Below the pieces are notes generated by a model. It was not told the DNA's origin, did not search any database, and saw only the letters and a program-made list of their open reading frames with translations. Of a DNA stretch of 64,000 nt, positions 36,001-49,964 are shown one piece after another. Position 1 is the first letter of the stretch. Each line of letters starts with the position of its first letter. The translations under genes and the position numbers were made by a program. Origin of the DNA: Larix kaempferi (taxonomy: Eukaryota; Streptophyta; Pinopsida; Pinales; Pinaceae); the NCBI GenBank assembly GCA_027924585.1, contig BSBM01000361.1:66376001-66440000 (forward strand), written 5' to 3'.

Positions 36001-39000
36001 AGGACCATTAGATATTAAATCATATATTTCAATATGAAAAATATGAGCTTCTTGTCATCAACATCCCCATTAAAAATGTTGTCCAATTAAACACTTTTCA
36101 AGTGAAAGGTGATTGCACTCTTCTAGATTGTCATTGCAACATATATTGTAAACTTTTGTTTCCATTTCTTGGACTAGCCTCCCCCCTACACATTTTTTTA
36201 TATGAGCAAACTCATGTACACACAGAATGTGAAGAAAAACTCAACACACTAGAATTCTACAATAATTGAAATGCATTGAACACAACATGTCCAAAATCAT
36301 CTTGAATACTAAGCTAAAAATATCATAGATGAAAACTACACTAAAAAGTCGCCAACATTGCAAAAAATTGTGATGTAAACCTGTAAATGAAAAATCACCA
36401 ATCCATGGAAACATGCTCATAAAGGAGCAAAATTTGGTATTTTTAGGTTTTATTTGTCTTTGGAATGGTTAGGGACTGAGAGGAAAGTAGGTCATAATCA
36501 TCAACCATTGATCTTAAGAGGACCAAGCAATCATTCTAATCACCATCAGAGATTTTTTCTTGGAATGGGGATTGATTTCTATCTATGGTTTTCCTATTCC
36601 TAGGTATTTATTAAAATTCCAACCTCTAACTAGTTCTTTTCTTGAGATTTATGCAAGGATTTGCAACGAGCACTTTGCTTTCCTCTTATTATTATCTTTT
36701 CATGGGTCATAGAATGATTTCTAGGTATGATTGTTTTACCAGCATGCTTTTGTTTTTTTGCCCTCAATTTGAAGCTTGAAGTTAAATCTTGCCTTTCCAA
36801 TATGCTGAAGGTTTTGGACCTATTTTGGTAGTATGGTGAATCTAAAGATGCCAAACACTAACAACATTTGAATTGTAAGCTATGTGGATAGTCCATGACA
36901 AGAGAGGCCAGCTGCTTGAAATACCACCTTGCTAGAATTCTAGGGCACGAGGTTGCAATTTGTAGTAGTACATGTATAGAAATTCTATGAACTGCCTATC
37001 AAGCTATCCATGAAAAGTATAGAAAAAGGAAGGTATGACTAATGTCAAACTTTAAATTGTCACCGCTAGATACCGAAGAACCACAAGCATATTTGTGACT
37101 AAGGGCAATGAGACGGACTCCATGAGTTCACATAAGTGAAGATAACATCGACGAAAAATCGCAAAATTTTAAAAAATCGCGATTTTTGACAAACCTAGAA
37201 AAATCAGCTGGAAAAAATCATGATTTTTAAAAATATCTTAACAGTGCAATTTTTCTTAAAAATCGCGACTTTTTGGTAAATAGCGTTCCACAATGAAAAA
37301 AAACACCAAGGAGGTTTTTTCACTCTGCTGCGCTGGAGCTGCTCCCGGCCTTCAGGAAACTCGTTCCTGAAGTTCCCGCGTTCCAGGGAGCTTTGGAACG
37401 GGTACGAAACGTTCTAAAATCTGGCGGAACGGTTCCGGGAGCTGCGGAGCTTTTAGGGAACGCCAGGCTGCAAACTGTGGGAGCATGGGAACCTCAAATT
37501 GGGAGTTTCGGTTGTTGGGAGCTTGCACACGCTCTGTATTTTCCCAGGAATGCCCACACGCTCCTCATCGAGCAGGAACGCATAGCCATTCCCAAATCCG
37601 TGGGCCTGAATTTTTACGTGCTCTCTCAAGAATTTAGCACACAAGTTGCCTATAATCTCTCCTGCCAAAACCCAACAATTGGGACGCTAAACTCAGAAAA
37701 AATCTATAAATTGATGCCCCCTCTCTGCATTATCACATCGAAGTCGATCAATAGCTCTGTTCGCACTTGACTAAGTTGTTGAAGCTCTGTTCGCACTTGA
37801 CTGAGTTGTTGAAGCTCTGTTCGCCTGCTGACTCACTGGGTGTGAGAGAGACTATTCCTTTGCGTGTTGAGTGTGAGAGAGTTGAGGGCCGAGCAATTTG
37901 CGTACTGTGTGAGAGGGCCGAGCATTGCTGGGCATTGACGGCCTCAGAAACCCATCGCCGGATCGCTGGGCGGAGACGTGGACTCAGAAACCATTGTCGG
38001 GATCGCTGGGCAAAGACACAGACTCAGAAATTGACCCTGGCGGCTACCGATTCTAGACTACGGAGGTATTATAATTTAATTTTTTAACCATGAATAATAT
38101 GGATTATTGTTAATTTTAATTTTTAAATAAGTTTTTTTATTCTTTTTATTTTAAATTAATATTTAATACATATCCAATCCCCTTCACTTGGCGTATGAGG
38201 TATTATAATTATAATTTATAATTTTTTTTATTTTTTAAATTTTAAATTAATAATTTAATACTACAATTATTGGGCTTCTCTCTCTGCATTCAGTCCAATG
38301 GATCTATGAGCACTTGGTACCTCCGAAGATATTATTTTGTCTTCATTGTAAAAACAGGGACATTATTCAAAAAAATCAAGGACAGCCATGTTGCTTGTTA
38401 AATTACAGCCATATATCATGCATTGAATAAGATATGTGGCATATATTAAATAATAGTTACACCAGGCATTAAAAAATTTAAATGACATTTGTAATATAAT
38501 CAAATAACCCTCTATATTGCTAGTGTGATAGCGTCCTGACTCCTCTTTGCAGCAGATCCAACTTTGCCCATAGACTTCTGTTAGCATAAACTCCTCTTCA
38601 AAAATGGTGGATACTGGTTGAAGCTTATGAACAGATTTTTCTTTCTGAGAATATAATAACAATCAACTTCAAGAAAAGATTAAGACAGCCCACCAGTCCA
38701 GATTAGCAACCATACTCAACAATACAACAAATTGCTCTTTGTTTGCTATGACTGCCTGATCACAAAGTTTGATGCCATTTATCAATCTTATGTATCAATA
38801 TCCTTGATGAGACTGAGTACTAGAGTTTTGGATCAGAGCATTTGAGCTTTCAATGGGTCATAAGATAAATCTTGCTGCCTAGAACCTTACCAACTACGGA
38901 TCTGTTGAGGATTAACATCATTCATTTAGCTGCTACAAATTATCTTACAATAATTCCAACAAATGCAATACTGTCATAACAAGATGATGAGTTGGGACTG

Positions 39001-42000
39001 TGTTATGCATATTGGACTGTAGTTACAGCAATCTTGAGCAGCCTTTTCTACATAATACAAGTGTGCAATCAGAACTTTAGATGCAATTTGTTTTGTTCTA
39101 GCTCCAACACCATCTCTTATCATTGCACTGATATTAAAATTTTAAATATACATCTGATAATTGGTGTACATAGAGCTATAAATACTATTATAATTATACT
39201 AATATACTATAAAGTGTATAGTAATATACTTATAATTCAAATTTAATTATGTTTTTAAATTTTATTTTTTATTTTTTAATATATATTATTGCCGCTCCCA
39301 ACCTGCCGTTTCCTATAAATTTGGGAGAAACTTCTAGCGGTATCAGACACTCGTACCCACGTTGCCAACGTTTCCATGTTCTGGAAACTCGTGCAACATA
39401 GCTTTTTCACAGTTTTAAAAACTCAGATTTCTTAAAAAAAATTGATCGGTTTTGTACAACATTGAAGTCAACAATACTAAATGGTAATTTTTGGCATTAC
39501 CATTAATTGTTTCAGGATGTTTGAGAGTGGTTCCAACCTCATCAGACTTCAAATGCAAAAAGTAGAATTTTAGATCCCATTCAGAATTCAACAGACTTAA
39601 TGGTTTTCAGGATTTCAGGATTTCAACATCTCCATTGGATTCTATCATGTATGAGGCTAAGAGATTGGAATTTAATCAAGCGCGTAAAACTCTCTATGCA
39701 CCTTGATGTTGGTGGTGCTGATGTCTGATTGTTGAAGTTGATTGAACTCCTATGTCATGACCTTATTAAAAAATGTACCCTTCAGTCAAGCAAAATCACT
39801 TATTAAGCATGGGAAGCTCTTTCTACCTTATTTTAACCCTTGGATAAAGAAGTTTCATCAAAATTGTAGGGTGTTGACTAATGTCCTTGGAGAATCAACT
39901 TCGAGATTCGAGGTAGAGGCAAGGGCTAGAGCCTAGAGGAAGGGGGAACATGGTGTATTGATGAATAGGATCCCAACATAGACAATGATTTTGATGATTG
40001 CGTATTTTCAATTTTGATTTAGATATGTATTGCACTTGGTCCCTGTTATCACACCATTGTAGCAGGGTTACTATTCTTGCTTGGCAGATATCTGCACATT
40101 CCAGAGCTTCCATTATTCAAAGCTTGGCTATGATGATTGTATATTTTGAGATCACTCATGATCAGAGCAGTGTATTTTTCAGACTTATGTTAGACCTTGT
40201 GTCAAGGCTGAGCCATGAGAGTTCAGATTTGATGACCGATGTGACCCTTTATTCCATACAGTTTCAATTCAGTGCCTAGAGATGTATTGCAGCAGTTTTT
40301 CAGATGGTATATGATGATTATTCTTATGATGATGTTGTATGACCTATGGATGTATGATCATTGACTATGGATTATTATCTTGTTATTTTAGTTATGTTCA
40401 CAGCATTGGCTTGGTATATAATTCATGATGTGGCAAACTGTATAAAATGAACTATCTTGATAATAATTTAAAATGGACTTTTTACTTGCACAATTCGGTT
40501 GTTTGACAAAACTCACTGGTTCACTACCTTGCATAGATATGGTCTTTCTTGACACCATTTGTATGCTAGCTTAGGCTTCACTTTCACTTGACTCCATCCA
40601 TCCATGACTTTCCTTATCTGGCTTTAACCCTTGACTTGTCTTACTTGACTTTCTGGTATTGAGGACTTCCTCTTTTTTCTACCTCTGTGTTTGGACTGCA
40701 TCCATGTATGTTTAGTGTCTCGGATCTAAGTTGGTGACAAAAGTTGCCTTTGGTAAGTTGGATTGTAGGCCTAAATCATTCTGGTCGGTTGTCCCGATGT
40801 TTGGCATTGGCTCGAACTCCCCTTAGTCACTTGAGATGTTGTTGGCTAAAACTGAAAGCTCATGTACTACTTATGGAAACTTATATAAATTCGCCCATAG
40901 AAACTAAAAAGGGCAAGAGCGATGAACTGCTAAAAATACTCCTCAAAGAGTATAAGAAAGGTCCAAAAAGCAATGGTTCTTAAATGCTATATCTAAATAA
41001 TTGCTGACCTTATATGTATATGTAAACATGCCATGGATGCAAGCTGCAATTAGTTGTGCTTATCAGCACACCTGAGATCCGAAGGGTTATGTAGGCCAAA
41101 AGGGCCATGAAATGAAATTGAATGATCCTAATGAACTTGGATCAACTTGATGTAGACATGATGCCTAAGTTGAATAAGCACTCTCTAAACAACTTACCCA
41201 TTTGTGAGGCACAGCCATCCCCCATGTTATTTTGTCCAACACAGAGTTTGTAGTTTCCCCTTTCTCCCAGTCCAAAGTATCTTTCAGTTGAGTTTAGACA
41301 AGTCACCCCCTTTGCCCAACCTTGTTCCTAGCCTTCATCCTTCGTTAGCAGTTTGACCATGTCCAATGGGTGAGTTTGTCATTTAAACTATTGTGCAAGT
41401 AATTATAAATAACAACGGAATATGCTAACATGATTAATGCCACTGAATGGATGCTATACTTTAAGTTAAGCTGTGAGTATGATTAAAGGAACATGTCTTA
41501 GTCTATTGAGATGATTTATCCTTGGTTGTTTATTGACCTAGTCAAACCCAGTTTGACTATGGTCACTTCTTGGGATCCGTGATGATGTGGGCCATATATA
41601 CCTATTGATGATGAAGGATGGTCCCACATACTCTTGATGATGATACTATATGATGGACATATGATTCAGATGATGATTGATGCAGTTCAGCAGGTTTTAT
41701 TATTACTTCATATCATCAGATTATGCACTGTCCATATATGGTGGACCCTACAGTTAGCCCATTAGGGCAACCCATGGTGTATGAGTACACATTCTTAGTA
41801 GATTTGAGTCTTTTAGATCCAATGAGACACTTATCTTTCAGTTCCGGCACTTCTATCAGTGATAGATGCAATTTTACACTTGTTGACCAAATTTGGGGTC
41901 GATTTCCCAGCCTGAGCAGCAGGGGCCATGAGAGGCCAGTTCACCTAGGGCCCTGTATGAGGAGGGAGTGGTCCAGCCACTTGTTACTACCATTTATCCC

Positions 42001-45000
42001 CCCTTCTGGAGAGCCTGGTAGGCTCAGTTTGATAGTGCAGGTGCCCTAGGAGGAAGTTTCAGCACTTTCACAGTTACCGAGGAAGTCCAGAAATGGGATA
42101 AAAGGGTCACTGAGGAATTCGATATGGGCAATTGAGGCAAGGTTTTGGCACTTGGTTTTCACAGAGGTCTTCCAGGGTGAACCCCCTATCTTTCAGCCAG
42201 TTTTCACCACTTGGGTGGGTCCACAAAGGCCACAGGAGGCCTTTTACTGCTTGTCTGTCACAGATTTTGAGGACAGATTTGATCATTTATATTTATTTTG
42301 GACATATTATATTATTTTATTGTGCCATGGGGATGAGCTACTAAGGATTGTTGCCTCCTAGCCCCACCATGAGCTCCATGTGTCATGTCCTAGTCATATG
42401 AGGTGGGCTTTCGTACTTTTACCCCCTCTAGTGGATGTCCTTAGACAATGCGCCCATGCAAGAGGACAAACCCCTCAATAACTCATAAACTAGAATGCTG
42501 CATAAACTGAATGACAATAATACTTGATGATGAAGCAATGTTGAATCTGGATGACCCAACCTGATGGCGACTAGGGTAGATAGATTTTGCTGCCGAAATA
42601 CACCAGTTAGCTGAGTGCATGCACTCAACCCCAACTTAGCTCACTGAGCTCTCCAACTCGAATCCACAAATCTATAATCATATAAGCAGGTCTTCTTTAC
42701 TAGCTTTACCTTTCTTTTATAACATTCACCTTTCAGACCTAACTTTTGACCTAATTAGGTCACTTTACTTTCTAATTCGCAATTGACTTGCATGCGGTGC
42801 TCTGGAGACTCAATTAGCGCATGCATCATGAAATAATGCTCGGATGCCATGCATGCAGGTGGCCTATGGTTCCTGTGGCTCCTGTTTACCTACTAATGAT
42901 CTAATACCCCTGCCAAGATCTTCTTAGGGTGCATAAGGCATCAATCCGCACTTGATTCCCTGAATGTCAGTGCTCGCTCGAACCTATGGGAATCATATAG
43001 GTTAGTGGGATGGTCCTCTGTGTTTAAGCAGAAGAGGGCATTACAGAAGTCTGTGGATCACTTTAGGACTAATGTCCAGGGATGATACAATCCCAACCAC
43101 ATCACGGAGACAAAAGTCTACGGATCACTTTAGGACTAATGTCCAAGGATGATACAATCCCAAACACATCACGAGGAAAAGTCTGCGGATCACTTTAGGA
43201 CTAATGTCCAGAGATGATACAGTCCCAACCACATCACGGAGACAAAAGTATGTGGATCACTTTAGGACTAATGTCCAGGGATGATACAATCCCAACCACA
43301 TCACGGAGACAAAAGTCTGCGAATCACTTTAGGACTAATGTCCAGGGATGATACAATCCCACTGCAACATCATCATCACTGCTCCCCATTTCAAGGAAGG
43401 TCGTTTCGAACCACACCAAGCTTGTCACGGAAGTACTCAAACTTCACTCGAGACAAAGGCTTAGTCAACACATCAGCAAAATGCTCATCAGTGCTCACAT
43501 ACTGGAGCTTTATAGCTCCCTTCTATACCATAGTCCGTATGTAAAAATATTGAATTTCTATGTGCTTTGACTTGTCATGAAACACTGGGTTCTCTGTCAT
43601 CTTTATACAACTTTGGTTGTCACATAGAATCACTGTGGTATCCAACTCCAGGTCAAATAGACCTAACATCAATTTTCGAAGCCATATGGCTTCACAACTA
43701 GCAGAAAAAGTTGGTATATACTCTGCTTCAGTTGTGCTGAGAGCAACACTAGACTTCTTCCTGCTAAACCATGAGATCATGGCGGATCCCAAACAATAAC
43801 ATCCACCTGAGGTGTTCTTCCTGTCTGAGACACTTCCAGCCCAATTTGCATTTTTATAGCCATACAATCTGTAGTCATGATCTCCAACATAGTATAGACC
43901 AAAGTCTATCGTACCTTTCAGGTACCTCATCACATGCTTTGCAACTACCAGGTGAACACGTCTAGGCTCAACTAGATATTGACTTAGGGTGTTCACAGCA
44001 AAGCATATATTTGGCCTAGTATTCGTCAGATACATCAACGACCCAATAATTTGTCTGTACTGAGTCACATCCACTAACTCTAACGATTCATCAGCTAACA
44101 ACTTCAGGTTGGTATCCATGGGTGTGGCCATGGCTTTACATTCCAACATATCAAATCTTTTTAGGATTTCCACAACATACTTTCCCTGGTTGAGAAAGAT
44201 TCCTTCTGGGCTCTACCATACTTCCCGACCTAGAAAATAGTACATCACTCCAAGGTCTTTCATCTCAAATTCTTTAGCCAGCTTCTTCTTGCACTCTACA
44301 ATCTGTTTGTCATTTCCCCTCAGAAAGAAATCATGCACATACAGCAATAATATGACAGGTTCATCATCCATAACCTTAAAGTAAAGGTTAGGGTCAGTTT
44401 TACTTTTGGTAAAGCCCAAGCTCGTCAAAAAGCTATCTATCCTTCTGTACCAAGCTCTAGGAGCTTCCTTCAATCCATACATAGCCTTCTTCAACTTGCA
44501 TACGTGAGTCCGTCTATCTTCAACTTCAAATCCCTATGGTTGTTCTATGTACACTTCTTCCTCAATCACACCATTCAGGAAAGCTGTCTTCACATCCATC
44601 TAGTGTAAACTCCACTTCATCATGGATGCAAGTGCCATGATGGTTCTAATGGAAGTGTACCTTTCTACTGGCGCAAATGTATCTTCATAATCAATTCCCT
44701 CTTTCTAAGAGAATCCTCTAGCCACAAACCTTGCCTTGTATTTCTCAATACTTCCATCAGCTGCATGCTTTATCTTGTAGATCCACTTGGAAGATACCAC
44801 ACTTTTTCCTTCTGGTTTGGGAACTATATCCCAAACATCATTCTTCATTATTGATTGGTATTCTTCCGTCATTGCTTCTACCCATTCTTTCTTCTGTATA
44901 GCTTCTTCATAATTGGTAGGTTCTTGATCTACAAGATCACACATCAAAGCCACATAACTGGAAAATGGCTTTGGCTTCTTGCTTGCTCTTATGGAGCCTT

Positions 45001-48000
45001 TTGGAGCTCCATACTTCTCTGCTTTTTGTATAATTTCTCTTTCCCAAGCAAGCTTTCTCTTTCGAGACATATTCATAGTAGGAGGTTCTTGAGGTTCTAA
45101 CATATCATGGTCTTCTGGTGTTTCATCTTCGGGGGAGGGTGTAGCTTCCACATTCCTGGGAGGTACATCTTCTTCATGTTGGCACTTTTTGGATCTCTTG
45201 AGATCTGCTTCTTCATCAAATGTTACATCTCTACTAATCTCCATTTGATGGAATCCTGTAATGTATATTCTGAAGGCTTTGGAGGCTTCACAGTATCCAA
45301 CAAATATTCCCTTCTTTTCGGAAGGGTCCAACTTGGTTCTCTTTTCTTTTGGTATGTGAACATATACTGGGCAACCAAATATCTTGAGGTGGCTCACTTC
45401 AGGCTTCTTTCCTGTGAACATTTCTTCTGGAGTCTTGAATCCAAGGGCACTATGGGATAATCTATTATGTACATAAACTGTCGTCTTTGTTGCTTCGGCC
45501 CATAGATGCTTTGGAAGATCTTGATCATGTATCATTGTCTTCACTGCTTCCATAATGGTCCTATTCTTTCTTTCTGCAACACCATTCTGTTGAGGATTGT
45601 AGGGAGTAGTTAGTTCCCTCTTGATTCCAACTTCTTTACAAAAGGCTTCAAAATCTTTTGAAGTATATTCTCCACCATTCTGTTCTAAGTGTCGTGATTC
45701 TTCTTTCTGAATGATTCTCTATGAAGGCTTTGAATTCCTTGAATTTTCCAAATACTTCATCTTTTGCTTTCAAGAAATATATCCATGTCTTTCTTGAATA
45801 GTAATCAATAAATGTAACATAATATTCATAACCACTCAAGGATGTGGAGGGCATTGGAACACATACATCTGAATGGATTAATTCCAACGTACCTTTAGTC
45901 TTTGTCTCACTCTTCAGAAATGGATTCTTGATATTCTTTCCTTTTGCACATCCTTTGCAAATGCCTTCATGATTGATCTTCAAATCTGGTAATCCTGTCA
46001 CTACTTTGCTCACATAGGGTAGTGCTTTGTAGTTGATGTGAGCAAGCCTCCTATGCCATAATTCACTTGGGCTAGTGGTCTCATGAACAAGGCTTGTTTC
46101 TGAATGTCCCTTGAGTTTATATAAGCCTCCTTCTTCTTCACCAATGACAATTGCATCTTCAATTGATTTTCCTTTGGGCCACATAAGTACTTTTCCATCT
46201 ATGAATGCAACCTTATATCCTTTCTTATCTAATGTTGAGATAGAAAGTAGGTTCTTCTTCAAACCTAGTACATATAAGACTTCCTTCATCTTCATGGGGG
46301 TTCTAGAATCAAGCTTGTAGCTTGCTTCAGCAATTCCTTTGATAGGATACTGATAGTCATCTCCTAATGACACCTTTTGAGGAGAGTTCTTCTCTTCAAG
46401 TTTTGACAGAGTTTTCTTTGGTCCCGTCATGTGCTTTGAAGCACCACTATCAATGAGCCATGTATCTTCTCCAGGGGTCACAGACCCAGAGAGTGTAGAG
46501 AATAATACATACTCTTCTGCATCTTCTTCTTTTGCTTGTTTTCTTTGAGGTCCTTCTTCCTCTTCTTCTTCATCTTCATCTTCAGCTAGGTGTGCATGAT
46601 GTCTTTTGTTGTTGTTCCTCTTCTTGTATTCTTCTTTCTTCAATTAGTTTCTTCTTGGATTGTTTCCTCTCGTCCTTTGGAACTTCTTGGGAGGTTGAGA
46701 CTCCTTGTGGCTTTCCTTCTTGAAGTTAGATTGGCTTCTTCCTCACTTGGTATGGGTGGCTAGAGCTTGATCATCTTCTTTAAGTAGAGCTTCTCTATTG
46801 GCTACTCTAGCCTCCTCTTGGATGAAATCTTCCCATACAATGTCAAATTTCATGCTTTCCTTTCCGGCACACATAGTCTAGATGAATGAATCCCAAGGTC
46901 TAGTGAGACCATTGACAGCAGTCATAACTAGCTCATCTTCATCAAGGGAGTCTCCAATGGCTTCTCCTTGCTCCTTGAACTGGGAGACCCTTGTGAAGTA
47001 GTCTTGGATGGATTCTCCTTGGCACATCTTGGTATTCTTCAATTGAGTTCTCAAATTCATCTTCAGATTGATGTTCTTTCCTTCATACATTATGGTTAGG
47101 GCATCATACATCTCCTTCGGGGTCTTCTTGGATGACACTTGAGGAATCAAGTGGTGTTTGATAGAATCAGCAATGATCCTCTTTTCCCTAATCAAGTCCT
47201 TCTTGTGCTTCTCCTTAGCTTCATCCTCTTTAGGTTCTGCAACTTCGTCCTTGATGTATTTGGCAAGATCATTCTCTTCAAGAATGAGGCCAGTCCTATA
47301 TTTCCATGCTCGGAAATTCTCTATTCCTTCTAGCTTATCCTCAAGCTTAGTGCTTGGGGCCATCTTATCTAGGAGGTCACCAAAAATGATTTTTTTCAAA
47401 ATGCAAAACTGACCTTACCAGGAGATGCGCTTGACTTAGGCGAATTGACCGGTACACTTGGTTTCTGGAGATTCCAAATTTTCACCCTTCAAAATTAACT
47501 TGCAAATTTCGGCTCTGCAGTTTCTGGATTTTTCTAGTTTTCTAGTTTTCTGGTTTTTTCTGGTCCAGAGTCAAACTAGGGTTTAACTTTCCTGGAGTTT
47601 CACCCACTCAAAAATCTCGATCTTGGTCTCAAAATTTCGCTCTTGGAGAGGCACACCTTTCTATGTTGACAGCACTCAAAATTTCCACTTCTGTGAAAAG
47701 CCCTAATTTTTCACTTCCGGAGAAAGAGAAAATTTCACCTTGTGAAAGTTGTCCTATTCAGGCTAGCTCTGATACCATGTTAAGATTCAATATGCTAAGA
47801 TAGATAACATTAGTATTCAATTCAATTTCACAACAATAGCATATATAGGATCACTGAACGAAACACAATCACAAGATGGACACAGATTTATCCTGGGAAA
47901 CCCTCTAGGGGAAGAAAACCCAGCAAAAATTCCTCAATATAGATGATCAAAAGTACAAAGACAAAACCTGAAACAAGTGGTCCTTCTCCTTGCAGATATC

Positions 48001-49933
48001 TCTCTCTCTCTCCTATGCGAATTACATAAGTGAGTGTGTGTGTCCAAATGAGGAGCACATCACTCCTATTTATACTTTATCTTCCATTTGACTTTTTCAC
48101 TAGCTAGGTCAGCCCCAACAAACTTAACTGGGCCAACTTACCTAGGAAGACTCAAAACAATATAATATTACTTTTTGGAGGGTTCTATCAACCCGACTTA
48201 CAAAGGAGGTGTTACCTCATCACTCTATGATGACCAAATACAATAAAAACATCCCGACGGAGGAATAAAACATCTCCAAATAAAATACAATAGAATATTC
48301 TTTGAAGTTGCAATATTTCAACAAAAAGACTCCCACTTTATTATTGATGTTTTAATTTCTACTATTGAGCAAGTAAGACCAGATAAAGTGGTGCAAGTTA
48401 TCACAGATAATGCACCAGTGTGTAAAGTTGCGGGATTGATTGTTGAGAGCAAGGGCAATCATAGTTTTTGGACTCCTTCCATTGTCCATAATATAAATCT
48501 GATTTTAGAAGAGATTGAGCATAAAACTGCATGGATTAAGGAGATCACAAGGTAGGCAAGAGAGATCATAAAATTCATCACCAACCATCACCTATCTCCA
48601 GCAATATATCGAGAATACTCCAAATTGGAGTTGCTCAAAGTTGTTGAGACTAGATATGCCTCAAACTCCAAGTTACATCGCCTTGTTGAGGTTAAAAATG
48701 CACTAATGAGTATGGTGGTGGACCCAACTTGGGCTGAGGGGAGACAGGCAGATTCAGAGAGGTGAAGTATGGTACGGAGATTGTTGATTGATGAGGATTG
48801 GTGGAGCAAGATAGATTTCTTGCTCAAGTTCACATTGCCTGCATTTGAGCTTCTTTGAGAAGCAGACACAAATAAACCCTTCCTGGGAGAGATTTATGAT
48901 GGCATGGATAGCATGGTTGAAAAAACCGTGGATATTGTTACACATGAAGCTTTCATTCTTCTTTTTATTGATGTTGATTTTGCAGAGCAAGTGAGGAGCA
49001 TCATTCTTACCAGGTGGAATGGATTTAACATTCCATTACACACTTTGGCACATGCTCTTATGCCACGGTTTTATGATAATGAACTTATTGCTCAAAGCAA
49101 TGGGAAGAGGAAGGCCCCGCATCAAGAAAAGGAGGTGGCAATTGGGGTGAAGAAAGCCTTCCAAAGGTTGTTTATGGCTTCTTTACAAACTGAAGTGAGG
49201 GAAGAATTTGATGGTTTTGCATCTAGATTGGAAGATTTTGGAGACATGTCAACTTTGGATGAGAGGGGCAGCATGAACCCAATTAAATGGTGGACTTGTC
49301 ATGGGAAAACGGTGTACATTTACAAAGCCTTGCCACTCGTATCCTATCACAAGTAGCAAGCTCTTCAGCCACAGAAAGGAATTGGAGAACTTATGGTTTT
49401 ATTCATTCTATGAAACGAAACATGTTGGGATCATAGAAGGATGAGGATCTTGTAGATATGCATTCAAACTTGCCTGCGCCTTGTGTCTCGTAGGGGTGAA
49501 GAATATACAAGTGGGCCTTATAAAAATGGGATGCTGAGGCAGAAACCCAGACTTGGAGCTCTCTCTTGGTGCTCTTGCTATTAATGCTAGTACTGGTGGT
49601 GCAAGCGAAAGTGGAATTTGCTCTTCTTCAAATCCACGCTCTAGTGCTATAAAACAAGCATCTTTTTCTATTTTTTTACAATGAGGATGAGAATTATATG
49701 TATTTGATTATGCCATTACCTTATGTTTTATTTCATTTCCAGCACATATAGCCTCATGTATTAAGGCTAATTTTGGATGTAAAGCCTAATCTATAAAGGA
49801 TGTTTTTGGATGTAAAGCCTCATCTAATACAAGCTGAGTTAATAAAGATGTGTTTTTCCTTCTAAATTATTGTTTATTTGTCTCATTCTTATTTTTTACA
49901 AAACAATGGGGTATTCTAAAATATATATATATA

Positions 49934-49964
<31 letters not shown>

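Larger units (their letters stand above)
37300..38060 (+). other. GC-rich island with promoter-like core and tandem repeats
   Basis: A sharply GC-richer island in AT-rich intron. It starts with palindromic motifs (GGAACG, CGTTCC, GGGAGC) at about 37320-37460, then a 125-codon open frame (37393-37770) with no known motif. TATAAAT at about 37708 is followed by the CT-rich CCCCCTCTCTGCATTATCAC, which fits a plant TATA promoter and start site. Two tandem blocks follow. At 39290-39410 similar motifs occur in roughly inverted order, so 37.3-39.4 kb could be a DNA transposon with degenerate ends. No clean terminal repeat or target duplication was found. Confidence 0.4.
43370..48323 (-). mobile_element. 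Ty1/copia retrotransposon, 5' LTR and broken polyprotein, 3' LTR missing
   Basis: The minus strand carries, in order, LTR (48323-47778), initiator tRNA-Met primer site, gag (UBN2-type), protease, integrase, reverse transcriptase and RNase H. This domain order defines Ty1/copia. The coding part is broken by at least eight in-frame stops and one frameshift. No second LTR lies below 43370; a tandem array is found there. It sits inside the 18.6 kb EDR2-like intron in the same orientation as the gene. Its upper border cuts into a hAT transposase sequence that continues at 48324. Confidence 0.93.

Noticed and set aside
41723-42049. 108-codon plus-strand frame as a gene
   Set aside because: It lies in one arm of the inverted repeat and is not preserved in the other arm.
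43047-43366. Tandem array considered as a CRISPR-like array
   Set aside because: Units are directly adjacent with no unique spacers, in a plant nuclear context at a retroelement end.
44855-45460. Plus-strand frames of 81 and 117 codons across the copia element
   Set aside because: They are antisense shadows of the integrase and reverse transcriptase coding strand.
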